DNA of 24,494 nucleotides from Methanobacteriota archaeon. GTDB taxonomy: Archaea > Halobacteriota > Methanomicrobia > Methanomicrobiales > Methanomicrobiaceae. This document shows, in pieces, positions 13,944-21,849 of this stretch (its first letter is position 1; each line of letters starts with the position of its first letter). The notes beneath the pieces were generated by a model that saw nothing but the letters and a program-made list of their open reading frames with translations, was not told where the DNA came from and searched no databases. The position numbers and the translations under genes are program-made. The DNA is taken from positions 1 through 24,494 of the forward strand of contig JAEWWL010000022.1 of the NCBI GenBank assembly GCA_023396365.1, read 5' to 3'.

Positions 13944-14753
13944 ATGGTGATACGCAGGGCAACCTTTGCAGGGATGTTTTATCCCGATAATCCTGCTCTT
14001 TTAAAACAGGAGATGGATGGCTTTTTTGAAGATGTAAAAGTGTCCTCTGAATATAAAGGCAGCCCTTTAGGAATTGTTTCGCCCCATGCCGGGATAATGT
14101 ACTCGGGACTTACATCTGCTTATGCGTATTCTGCAGTAAATGGGGGCTTCTCGGGAACTTTTGTTGTTATAGGCCCGAGCCACTCCGGATATCCTGACTG
14201 CATCTCAACACTTTCCTGGGAGACACCGCTTGGAATCATTGAAAATGACATTGTATTTTCTGAAGTTTTATCGCGCTATATAAGGGCTGACAACTTCGTC
14301 CACCGGCAGAGGGAAAATTCACTTGAGGTTCAGATGCCCTTTATAAAATACAGATTTCCTGATGCGAAGGTTGTCAGTGTTCTTATTGGAAACCAGAGCA
14401 GGAAAAATGCACTCTCTGTCTCAGAAGCAATATATAATACGGTTTCAGAGACAAAATCAGATATAATAGTTGTTGCATCTTCCGACTTCTCGCACTATGT
14501 CCCTGAATCTCAGGCAAGAAAATATGATATATATGCTATAGATGCGTTAAAGAGCCTTAATACGGCAGAATTTTACCGCCGAATCATAAAAGATGGCATC
14601 AGCGCGTGCGGGTATGGTCCGATAACCGCGATGGCTGAGTACTGCAGGATGAGGGGAGCAGAAAAAGGAACTCTTCTCAACTACTCAACAAGCGGTGATG
14701 TCACGGGAGATTATCTGCAGGTAGTCGGTTATGCAGCGTTAGCAGTGGAGTAA
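13944..14753 (+). CDS. MEMO1-family protein (AmmeMemoRadiSam system protein B type)
   Basis: The 269-residue protein belongs to the MEMO family, related to class III non-haem iron dioxygenases. It starts RRATFAGMFYPDNP and has the metal-site-like histidines in SPHAGIMYSG, GPSHSGY and SSDFSHY. The biochemical role in archaea is not settled; in archaea it regularly stands between rps2 and mevalonate kinase, as here. The ribosome binding site is weak (GAGGT at 13926-13930, rather far from the ATG), so expression may depend on read-through from rps2. It ends nine bases before mvk. Confidence 0.9.
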   Translation: MVIRRATFAGMFYPDNPALLKQEMDGFFEDVKVSSEYKGSPLGIVSPHAGIMYSGLTSAYAYSAVNGGFSGTFVVIGPSHSGYPDCISTLSWETPLGIIENDIVFSEVLSRYIRADNFVHRQRENSLEVQMPFIKYRFPDAKVVSVLIGNQSRKNALSVSEAIYNTVSETKSDIIVVASSDFSHYVPESQARKYDIYAIDALKSLNTAEFYRRIIKDGISACGYGPITAMAEYCRMRGAEKGTLLNYSTSGDVTGDYLQVVGYAALAVE

Positions 14754-14762
14754 GTTATTGAT

Positions 14763-15662
14763 ATGGCTACCTGGAGCGCACCCGGCAAGGTGTTTTTATT
14801 TGGAGAGCATGCGGTGGTTTTTGGAAAACCCGGCCTTGCGATGGCGATAAAGCCGAGAGTTTATGTAACTGTGAGAAGATCGCGAAGCCCGGCCCGGGTG
14901 AACTCTCCTTATATTGAAGGATGTTTTGAGGAGACGGGAGTTATTGGAAGCGTTTATATTCATTCCCAGCTTCCAAGCTCATCAGGGCTTGGCTCATCAG
15001 CGGCAGTAACTGTTGCAACTCTTTCGGCGATAAATGATGAATTTAATCTTGGTATGGAGCGCGGACAGATTGCATCACTTGCATATAAAATAGAGAAGAA
15101 GGCCCAGAGAGGGCGGGCAAGCCCCACTGATACATTTGTATCGGCCTATGGTGGTCTTGTGCTGATAAAGGACGGCAAAAGAAGACGTCTTCCGCCTGAA
15201 AATTTCAATATAGTTATTGGAAATACCCTTGTCTCACATAAAACATCAGAACTTGTGGCAATGGTCGGGGAGTTTCGTGCAAGCAATCCTCTTGTTGTCG
15301 ATCCCATACTGGATGCAATTGAGGCTGTAACAACACGTTCAATGCACAATTTTCACAATTTAAAGCTGCTTGGCCGGTACATGGATGTGAACCATGCACT
15401 TTTGGAGGCTTTGGGAGTCGGACATCCCGCACTTTCAAGGCTTGTCTCGGCATCGCGTGCGGCAGGTGCTTATGGCGCGAAGATGACAGGCGCAGGCGGC
15501 GGAGGGTGCATGATTGCTCTCTGTCCAAAGCGGTCAAAAAGCAAGGTTGCCGGCGCAATAGAGGCGGCAGACGGGAAAGCAATTATTACAACAATTGATA
15601 CAGACGGCGCACGAAAAGAGGACGATAATGGCAGAACTGATTATATTAAAACTGGGCGGTAG
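14763..15662 (+). CDS. mvk: Mevalonate kinase
   Basis: The enzyme phosphorylates mevalonate with ATP, the first kinase step towards isoprenoid lipids. The 299-residue protein is a GHMP kinase: APGKVFLFGEHAVVFG at the N-terminus, the ATP-binding LPSSSGLGSSAAV at about 70-82, and the C-terminal AKMTGAGGGGCMIAL. No second decarboxylase or phosphomevalonate kinase gene is next to it; isopentenyl phosphate kinase follows, pointing to the archaeal version of the pathway. Its last 35 bases overlap the start of ipk in another frame. Confidence 0.94.
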   Translation: MATWSAPGKVFLFGEHAVVFGKPGLAMAIKPRVYVTVRRSRSPARVNSPYIEGCFEETGVIGSVYIHSQLPSSSGLGSSAAVTVATLSAINDEFNLGMERGQIASLAYKIEKKAQRGRASPTDTFVSAYGGLVLIKDGKRRRLPPENFNIVIGNTLVSHKTSELVAMVGEFRASNPLVVDPILDAIEAVTTRSMHNFHNLKLLGRYMDVNHALLEALGVGHPALSRLVSASRAAGAYGAKMTGAGGGGCMIALCPKRSKSKVAGAIEAADGKAIITTIDTDGARKEDDNGRTDYIKTGR

Positions 15663-16407
15663 TGTAATAACCGATAAATCCGGAGAATGCAGGGTTGACA
15701 AAGAAAGACTTGCCGCCCTTGCAGAAGAGATTGCATCCCGAAAAGATATATTTCCAGTAATTATTCATGGTGCAGGGTCCTGCGGGCATCCTGAAGCGAA
15801 AGAGCATCACCTTGATAAGGGCTTAGATCAAACAAATAAAGCAGGTATATTTATCACTCATCATGCCGTCAGAAGACTCAATGATGCAGTGGTAAACGCG
15901 CTTCGTGCCAGCGGAGTTGAATCTGTAGGGATTCATCCGCTTGATGCATGTACTGCGAAAAACGGACGTCTGATTTCATTTGAATGCGGGCAGATTGAAC
16001 TTCTTGTGAAATATGGCATTGTTCCCGTCCTGCACGGGGATGTCGTAATGGATGAGGGGAAAGGTGCCTGCATTATATCGGGAGACCAGCTGGTAAGCTA
16101 TCTTGCATCCTGTATCCATGCTGACAGGATAGGGCTTGCAACCGATGTGCCGGGTGTTTTAAAGGACGGGAAGGTAATTCCTGTTATAAATGCAAAATCC
16201 GCCGGCAGTCTTGACATAAACGAATCAAAAAATACTGATGTCACCGGCGGCATGAGAGGGAAAATAACCGAACTTCTTATGCTTGCTGAAAAAGGAATTG
16301 AATCGAGTATATTCCATGTGTCAAGAACCGGTGATTTCTTAGACGGGCGCGACCACGGCGGAACGATTGTTTCCGCAAGGACTGACACCTGCAAAAAAAG
16401 GAATTAA
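15628..16407 (+). CDS. ipk: Isopentenyl phosphate kinase
   Basis: The enzyme turns isopentenyl phosphate into IPP in the modified archaeal mevalonate pathway. It is an amino acid kinase-fold protein with LKLGGSVIT at the start, HGAGSCGH around residues 47-54 (the His in this loop is the substrate-sensing catalytic residue of the family), HGDVVMD, ISGDQL, DVPGVL and TGGMRGKI. The ATG at 15628 gives 259 residues and is supported by GAGG at 15618-15621, six bases before it; an upstream in-frame start at 15595 would only add residues unlike the family. It overlaps mvk by 35 bases, so the two are very probably translated together. Confidence 0.95.
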   Translation: MAELIILKLGGSVITDKSGECRVDKERLAALAEEIASRKDIFPVIIHGAGSCGHPEAKEHHLDKGLDQTNKAGIFITHHAVRRLNDAVVNALRASGVESVGIHPLDACTAKNGRLISFECGQIELLVKYGIVPVLHGDVVMDEGKGACIISGDQLVSYLASCIHADRIGLATDVPGVLKDGKVIPVINAKSAGSLDINESKNTDVTGGMRGKITELLMLAEKGIESSIFHVSRTGDFLDGRDHGGTIVSARTDTCKKRN

Positions 16408-16419
16408 GGAATCAGCTTT

Positions 16420-16445
16420 AAGGCGGTTCTTTAAAATAAAGCCTT
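16420..16445 (+). terminator. Weak hairpin after ipk
   Basis: AAGGC (16420-16424) pairs with GCCTT (16441-16445) across an AT-rich loop, starting 13 bases past the ipk stop. The T-run after it is only four bases, so its strength is doubtful. Confidence 0.3.
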
Positions 16446-16476
16446 TTGACAGGAAAAAAGACAGGCAGAAAAAGAC

Positions 16477-16598
16477 TGCATAAAATATAAAGATGCATAC
16501 GGGCTGCTCTGCAGAATAAGCAATATATTTTGCAGAGTGGTTTTGAAAAAGAAAGCCAGCTCTGAATCAATCGTATATCCGGAGTTTTTGTTTCCTTA
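16477..16598 (+). promoter_or_regulatory. Promoter region of the IPP isomerase with two TATA-like cores inside inverted repeats
   Basis: TGCAT (16477-16481) and ATGCA (16493-16497) flank AAAATATAAAG. CTCTGCA (16507-16513) and TGCAGAG (16531-16537) flank a stretch containing AATATATTTT. Either core could be the TATA box. TGCA thus occurs at 16477, 16494, 16510 and 16531. The half-site GCAGAATAA at 16511-16519 is identical to each arm of the palindrome at 6839-6856. Confidence 0.45.
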
Positions 16599-17720
16599 TT
16601 GCATAAGATATCCGCGGTTTATTCTGCTAATACCAGGAATTCAACTGATAAGGGGTTTGATATTATAAAAAAATCGGAATTCACCTCTTCACGCAAAAGA
16701 GAGCATCTTGAAATCTGCTGTGAAAAGGACATAGAAGCAGGCTTTAGCGGATTTGACGACATTAGACTTGTCCATAATGCACTTCCCGAGTGCAGCCTTG
16801 AATCAATAGATACATCTGTCAGGTTTTTAGGGCATAATCTGTCATCTCCTCTTTTTATCGCAGCAATGACTGGCGGTCATCCCGATACCCTTGAGGTAAA
16901 CAAAAATCTCGCACTTGCAGCGGAGCACTTCAATATCGGAATGGGAGTAGGCTCACAGCGTGCAGCGCTTGAAAACCCCGGTCTTGAAGACAGTTTTACT
17001 ATAGTCCGTGAGGCAGCACCCAAAGCATTTTTGTGCGGAAACCTTGGTGCAATACAGCTGGTTGAGAAAGGTCTTGAATGGGCTGATAAGGCGGTGGAAA
17101 TGATTGACGCCCAGGCTTTGTGTATCCATCTGAATCCTTTGCAGGAAGCGATACAGCCTGAAGGCGATCATGATTCAAAAGGATGTCTTGATGCAATAGG
17201 AGAGTTGTGCAGAAGTTCAAAATACCCTGTAATAGTAAAGGAGACGGGGTGCGGAATATCCTTTGAGACTGCACAAAAACTCTGGGCATCAGGAGTCTCT
17301 GCAATAGATGTCGGCGGTCTTGGCGGAACCTCATGGGCTGCTGTTGAGGCAGTACGGGCAGAAGATGCAAATCGTGCAGAAGCAGGAAGAAAATTTTCAG
17401 ACTGGGGTATTCCCACAGCGGTTTCATTAACAGAAGTTGCCGGCTCAGACAGGCCTGTAATAGCAACAGGCGGCATAAGAGGCGGCATTGATATCGCAAA
17501 GGCGGTATCTTTAGGTGCAGACCTTTGCGGGATGGCTCTTCCGCTATTAAAGCCTGCCATGAATGGATATGATTCTCTGGCAGGAAGTATTGAAAATATT
17601 CAGAAAGAACTGGCTGTTTCAATGTATCTGACAGGTTCAGGAAACATTAAATCATTATCGGGCGCCCGGAAATATATCACGGGAATTACACTTCAAATGA
17701 TAAAATCACATAAAATTTAG
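16599..17720 (+). CDS. fni: Type 2 isopentenyl-diphosphate isomerase (FMN-dependent)
   Basis: The enzyme interconverts IPP and DMAPP using reduced FMN. Family features are SRKREHLEICCEKD near the start, FIAAMTGGH, GVGSQRAAL, KETGCGIS, DVGGLGGTSW and the C-terminal ATGGIRGGIDIAKAVSLGADLCGMALP phosphate/FMN-binding part. The only canonical in-frame start before the conserved region is the TTG at 16599 (373 residues), which gives about 30 residues more than the usual N-terminus. Its ribosome binding site, GGAG at 16581-16584, is rather distant, so the true start may be a rarer codon downstream, for example near 16665. It opens the run fni-rnj-idsA-gltX. Confidence 0.92.
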   Translation: MHKISAVYSANTRNSTDKGFDIIKKSEFTSSRKREHLEICCEKDIEAGFSGFDDIRLVHNALPECSLESIDTSVRFLGHNLSSPLFIAAMTGGHPDTLEVNKNLALAAEHFNIGMGVGSQRAALENPGLEDSFTIVREAAPKAFLCGNLGAIQLVEKGLEWADKAVEMIDAQALCIHLNPLQEAIQPEGDHDSKGCLDAIGELCRSSKYPVIVKETGCGISFETAQKLWASGVSAIDVGGLGGTSWAAVEAVRAEDANRAEAGRKFSDWGIPTAVSLTEVAGSDRPVIATGGIRGGIDIAKAVSLGADLCGMALPLLKPAMNGYDSLAGSIENIQKELAVSMYLTGSGNIKSLSGARKYITGITLQMIKSHKI

Positions 17721-17733
17721 GAGAAAATAAAAT

Positions 17734-19080
17734 ATGGATGTAGAAATAATAGCCGTTGGCGGTTATAACGAAGTTGGCAGAAATATGACTGCTGTCCGCT
17801 GCGGCAAGGAAATAGTAATATTTGATATGGGTCTCAGGCTTGATCAGATAATGATTCACGAGGATGCAGAAGTTGAAAACATGCATTCTCTTGATCTAAT
17901 CGAGATGAAGGCGATCCCTGATGACACTATAATGAACAGTGTTGAGGGAAGTGTAAAGGCGATTGTATGCACACATGGTCACCTTGACCATATTGGTGCA
18001 ATACCAAAGCTTGCGCACAGGTACAATGCACCAATTATCGGAACTCCCTATACTGCAAAATTAATTGAGCAGCAGATTGAAGGCGAGAAGAAGTTTGGGG
18101 TAACAAACAAGGTTTTTGCGCTTAATGCAGGCTCTAAATACCGGTATGAGATATCAAAGGACCTAAGCCTTGAATTTGTTAATGTCCAGCATTCAATCAT
18201 AGACACTGCGATGGCTGTTTTGCACACTCCTGCCGGAATTATAGTCTATGCAAATGACTTTAAGCTTGACAGGACGCCTGTTGTTGGAAATCCTCCGGAT
18301 TTTGCACGCATGCGTGAGCTTGGACGTGAAGGCGTTCTGGCACTTATTGTTGAGAGTACAAATGTCAGAATCCCTGGCAGATGCCCGAGTGAAAGAGTTG
18401 CACAAAAGCTTGTCCGCGATGTAATGACAAGCTATGAAGATGATAAAAGTGCAATAATGGTCAGCACATTCTCATCGCATATTGCACGTGTAAAAACGAT
18501 TGCCGAATGTGCACATGAAATTGGAAGAAAGCCGATTCTTCTTGGAAGATCAATGGAGAAATACTCCTCAACTGCCGAGCAGATGAAGCTTGTCGGGTTT
18601 CCCGAGACGATGTCAATGTTTGGAAACAGAAAGACGGTTGACAGGACAATGCGCCGTATAATGAAGGAAGGAAAGGACAAATACGTCCCGATTGTAACCG
18701 GACACCAGGGAGAGCCCGGAGCGATTCTGACCCGTCTTGCAGCAGGAAACACGCCTTACCGCATTGACAAGGGAGACAAGGTTATGTACAGCGCAAATAT
18801 CATTCCAAATCCAATGAACTTTGGCCAGAGATATCACCAGGAGACCCTCCTTCGCATGAGGGGAGCAAGAATATTTGAAGGCCTTCACGTAAGCGGCCAT
18901 GCACAGCGTGAAGATCACTATGAGGTTTTAAGCCTTCTAAACCCGCAGCACATCATCCCGTCCCACGGTGATGTCGATATGACAGGCGAGTACATGAAGC
19001 TTGCATCAGAATGCGGATACACTCTTGGAAATGATGTGCATATCTTAAGAAACGGCATGAAAGTCTGTGTAACAAAATAA
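17734..19080 (+). CDS. rnj: Ribonuclease J (archaeal)
   Basis: The 448-residue protein is a metallo-beta-lactamase/beta-CASP nuclease. The zinc-binding HGHLDH lies at residues 81-86, the second His in NVQHS, the Asp in YANDFKLD, and the beta-CASP motifs include STFSSHIAR, TGHQGEPGA and HVSGHAQREDH with a final PSHGD. Archaeal RNase J is a 5'-to-3' exoribonuclease that prefers 5'-monophosphate RNA. It stands inside the isoprenoid cluster, 13 bases after the isomerase, a placing seen in many euryarchaea; GGAG precedes the ATG. Confidence 0.94.
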   Translation: MDVEIIAVGGYNEVGRNMTAVRCGKEIVIFDMGLRLDQIMIHEDAEVENMHSLDLIEMKAIPDDTIMNSVEGSVKAIVCTHGHLDHIGAIPKLAHRYNAPIIGTPYTAKLIEQQIEGEKKFGVTNKVFALNAGSKYRYEISKDLSLEFVNVQHSIIDTAMAVLHTPAGIIVYANDFKLDRTPVVGNPPDFARMRELGREGVLALIVESTNVRIPGRCPSERVAQKLVRDVMTSYEDDKSAIMVSTFSSHIARVKTIAECAHEIGRKPILLGRSMEKYSSTAEQMKLVGFPETMSMFGNRKTVDRTMRRIMKEGKDKYVPIVTGHQGEPGAILTRLAAGNTPYRIDKGDKVMYSANIIPNPMNFGQRYHQETLLRMRGARIFEGLHVSGHAQREDHYEVLSLLNPQHIIPSHGDVDMTGEYMKLASECGYTLGNDVHILRNGMKVCVTK

Positions 19081-19106
19081 AAAACAAAAAAAAAGGGATT
19101 ATTTAC

Positions 19107-20072
19107 ATGAAACTTGAAGAATACCTTGAAAAAACAGCAGAGGATATAGACATCGAACTCAACCGCCTTTTTGGTTCTGCCCCCGGCGAACTCAGCAGGG
19201 CAAGCGCCCATCTTCTTCTTGCCGGCGGTAAAAGACTAAGGCCTGCTGTTGTTATGCTGGCAGCAGATCTTATCAGAAAGGGATGTTCACGTGAGCTTCT
19301 TCCCGCAGCACTTGCTCTTGAGGTAACACACACTTTCACTCTTGTTCATGATGATATAATGGATGATGACTCCCAGCGCCGTGGAGCACCAACCGTTCAC
19401 TGCAAATGGGACATGCCAACAGCAATTCTTGCAGGAGATGTACTCTATGCCGAGGCATTCGAGCTTATAACAAGGACTATTGCTGATAATCAGGCCAAGG
19501 TATTAAGCATTGAAATACTTGCCCGCACATGTGTTGAAATCTGCCAGGGTCAGCATGATGATATGTCCTTTGAAGGCCGAAATGATGTCCTTGACTATGA
19601 ATATATTGATATGGTCGGAAAAAAGACAGGCAAGCTTTATGCAGCAGCAGCGGCAATAGGCGGCACACTTGCCGGCGGAAATGTAAAACAGGTCCAGGCC
19701 CTTCATGACTGGGGATACTTCAGCGGAATTGCCTTTCAGATTCAGGATGACTTAATTGATCTTATAACGCCTTCTGAAAAGAGCGGAAAGGATCAGGCAT
19801 CTGATCTCTGTGAGGGAAAGCAGACCCTTGTTGCTATAAAGGCAGCCGAAGCAGGTATTGATCTCTTAAAATACAAAAAGCCGTCTCTTTCAAAGGCTGA
19901 GATAATAGAGGCGATTGATACTCTTGAAAAGGCTGGAATAATAGAAGATGTCAGAAAAACCGCACAGGAATATGTTTCCCGTGCAAAGGATATGCTAAGT
20001 GTTCTTCCGGATTGTGAGGAGAAAAGACTTCTTGGAGAAATTACTGATTATTTCATCACCAGAGGCTTTTAA
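19107..20072 (+). CDS. idsA: Geranylgeranyl diphosphate synthase (short-chain prenyltransferase)
   Basis: The enzyme joins IPP units to DMAPP to give the C20 chain for archaeal ether lipids. The 321-residue protein has the first Asp-rich motif DDIMDDDSQRRG at 82-93, the second QIQDDLID, and LLAGGKRLRP at the IPP site. The fifth residue before the first motif is a bulky Phe (residue 77), the pattern that limits the product to about C20 in archaeal GGPP synthases. A bifunctional FPP/GGPP product range cannot be excluded. It lies 26 bases after rnj and three bases before gltX. Confidence 0.93.
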   Translation: MKLEEYLEKTAEDIDIELNRLFGSAPGELSRASAHLLLAGGKRLRPAVVMLAADLIRKGCSRELLPAALALEVTHTFTLVHDDIMDDDSQRRGAPTVHCKWDMPTAILAGDVLYAEAFELITRTIADNQAKVLSIEILARTCVEICQGQHDDMSFEGRNDVLDYEYIDMVGKKTGKLYAAAAAIGGTLAGGNVKQVQALHDWGYFSGIAFQIQDDLIDLITPSEKSGKDQASDLCEGKQTLVAIKAAEAGIDLLKYKKPSLSKAEIIEAIDTLEKAGIIEDVRKTAQEYVSRAKDMLSVLPDCEEKRLLGEITDYFITRGF

Positions 20073-20075
20073 AAG

Positions 20076-21761
20076 ATGTCTGTAGATCCAAAGGAATTTT
20101 TTTTAACTCATGCCCTTCATAATGCAGTCCGGCATAACAGCCTTCCAAAGGCAGGGACTGTTCTTGGAATGCTCATGGGAAAGCACCCTGAGTTTCGTTT
20201 GCAGGCAAAGGAGATGTCTGCAATTCTTCAGGGTGTCTTAGATGAGGTGGGAGCTCTTTCTCCTGAGGAGAGGGTATCAAGGCTTTTAGAGCTTGCACCT
20301 GAACTTCTCAATGAGAAAAAAGAGAAAAAGGAGAAGGAGAGATCTCTTCGTGCCCTGAAAAATGCCAACGAAAGCGGAGTTGTAATGCGTTTTGCACCAA
20401 ATCCGAGCGGCCCTCTCCATCTCGGCCATGCCCGTGCAGCTTATCTTAATGACTATTATGTAAGGCAGTACGGCGGGCGATATGTTCTAAGGATTGAGGA
20501 TACTGATCCAAGACGTGTTGAGCCGGAAAATTATCAGCTTTTGCTTGATGATGTAAAGTGGCTTGGAATAGGCATAACAGAAACAGTCTATCAAAGCGAC
20601 AGATTTGATATCTACTATGAATACGGAAGAAAACTCCTTGAAATCGGCGGGGGATATGTCTGCACCTGCGACTCCGAAGTTTTCCGGGATTTAAAAAACA
20701 GCAAGAAAATATGTCCGTGCAGGAAAAATTCTGTTGCTGAAAACATTTCATTATGGGAAGGTATGCTTGCAGGAGATTTTCCTGAAGGCACAATTACGGT
20801 CCGTGTAAAGACTGATATTGAGCATCCTGATCCTGCAATGCGTGATTTTTCAATATTCAGAATTGTTGATCACCCGCACCCGAAGATAACTGCAAAGGTC
20901 TATCCGATGATGAACTTCTCGGTTGTAATAGATGATCACCTCCTTGGAATAACACATGTCATAAGAGGAAAGGATCACATTGCAAATACCCGCCGCCAGC
21001 AGTATATCTATGATTATTTTGGCTGGAATCCTCCTGAGTATTACCATTACGGAAGAATGTCAATCGGTGATGTGGTTTTGTCAACAACTGCAATGAAAGA
21101 GGGCATACGCGGAAATATTTACACCGGCTGGGATGACATTCACTTAGGAACCTTAAAAGCGATTGCAAGGCGGGGGATAAAGCCGCAGGCTGTAAGAAAT
21201 GCAATGATTGATATCGGTGTCGGGCAGACTGACATAAAATTCTCATGGGAAAATCTTTATGCCGAGAATAAGGCAGTTGTTGATCCTGATTCAAACCGCT
21301 ACTTCTTTGTCAGAAATCCGGTTAGATGCACAGTAAAAGATGCTCCGCAGATGACTGCAAAAGCCCTTTTAAATCCGAACGATGAGTCAAAGGGTGTAAG
21401 GGAGCTTTTGTTTGACGGTTCGCTTTATGCATGTGAAGATGATCTTAAAAGCTGCGGGATGGTCCGCTTTAAGGATCTCTTCAATGCTGAGGTTAAAAAA
21501 GAGGGCAGTGAATATAATCTTGTATATGCCGGCAGTTCACTAGAGGAAGCAAGAAATAAAAAAGCCCCGATTATCCAGTGGCTTCCGGCAAAGGATAATT
21601 TAAGATGCACCCTTCTCTCGCCGGAGGGCAGCTGCGAGGGGCTCTGTGAAAGGGGAGTTCTCCTTGAAGAGAACAATGTTGTTCAGTTTGAAAGAGTCGG
21701 CTTTGCAAGAATTGACTCTGTAAAGGGCGAAAATGTGACTGCGTATTTTGCGCATCACTGA
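20076..21761 (+). CDS. gltX: Glutamyl-tRNA synthetase (archaeal type)
   Basis: The enzyme charges tRNA-Glu, and in most archaea only that tRNA. The 561-residue protein has a helical N-terminal extension of about 100 residues typical for archaeal/eukaryotic GluRS, then the class I HIGH motif as HLGH at 115-118 in PNPSGPLHLGHARA, RIEDTDPRR, a Cys-rich insertion (CTCDSEV...CPC), the HVIRGKDH segment, and a KMSKS-like STTAMKEGI. The C-terminal half is the archaeal beta-barrel anticodon-binding type. It follows idsA at three bases and closes the isoprenoid cluster. Confidence 0.95.
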   Translation: MSVDPKEFFLTHALHNAVRHNSLPKAGTVLGMLMGKHPEFRLQAKEMSAILQGVLDEVGALSPEERVSRLLELAPELLNEKKEKKEKERSLRALKNANESGVVMRFAPNPSGPLHLGHARAAYLNDYYVRQYGGRYVLRIEDTDPRRVEPENYQLLLDDVKWLGIGITETVYQSDRFDIYYEYGRKLLEIGGGYVCTCDSEVFRDLKNSKKICPCRKNSVAENISLWEGMLAGDFPEGTITVRVKTDIEHPDPAMRDFSIFRIVDHPHPKITAKVYPMMNFSVVIDDHLLGITHVIRGKDHIANTRRQQYIYDYFGWNPPEYYHYGRMSIGDVVLSTTAMKEGIRGNIYTGWDDIHLGTLKAIARRGIKPQAVRNAMIDIGVGQTDIKFSWENLYAENKAVVDPDSNRYFFVRNPVRCTVKDAPQMTAKALLNPNDESKGVRELLFDGSLYACEDDLKSCGMVRFKDLFNAEVKKEGSEYNLVYAGSSLEEARNKKAPIIQWLPAKDNLRCTLLSPEGSCEGLCERGVLLEENNVVQFERVGFARIDSVKGENVTAYFAHH

Positions 21762-21777
21762 TAATTAATCTGAATAA

Positions 21778-21810
21778 TTTTTTTTAATCATCCTGAAGTG
21801 TTTTTAATCA
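21778..21810 (+). promoter_or_regulatory. T-run terminator of gltX and a 10-bp direct repeat
   Basis: Eight T at 21778-21785 follow the gltX stop and can end the transcript. TTTTTAATCA occurs at 21781-21790 and again at 21801-21810, exactly 20 bases apart (about two helical turns), upstream of the SelB-like gene. A weak TATA-like CATTATCA lies near 21818. Confidence 0.35.
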
Positions 21811-21849
21811 AAACTCTCATTATCATGCAAAACCAAAATATCAGGCATT

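Noticed and set aside
16999..17622. Open frame of 207 codons on the minus strand
   Set aside because: Its sequence is low in complexity (many Leu, Arg, Gln) and antisense to the IPP isomerase.
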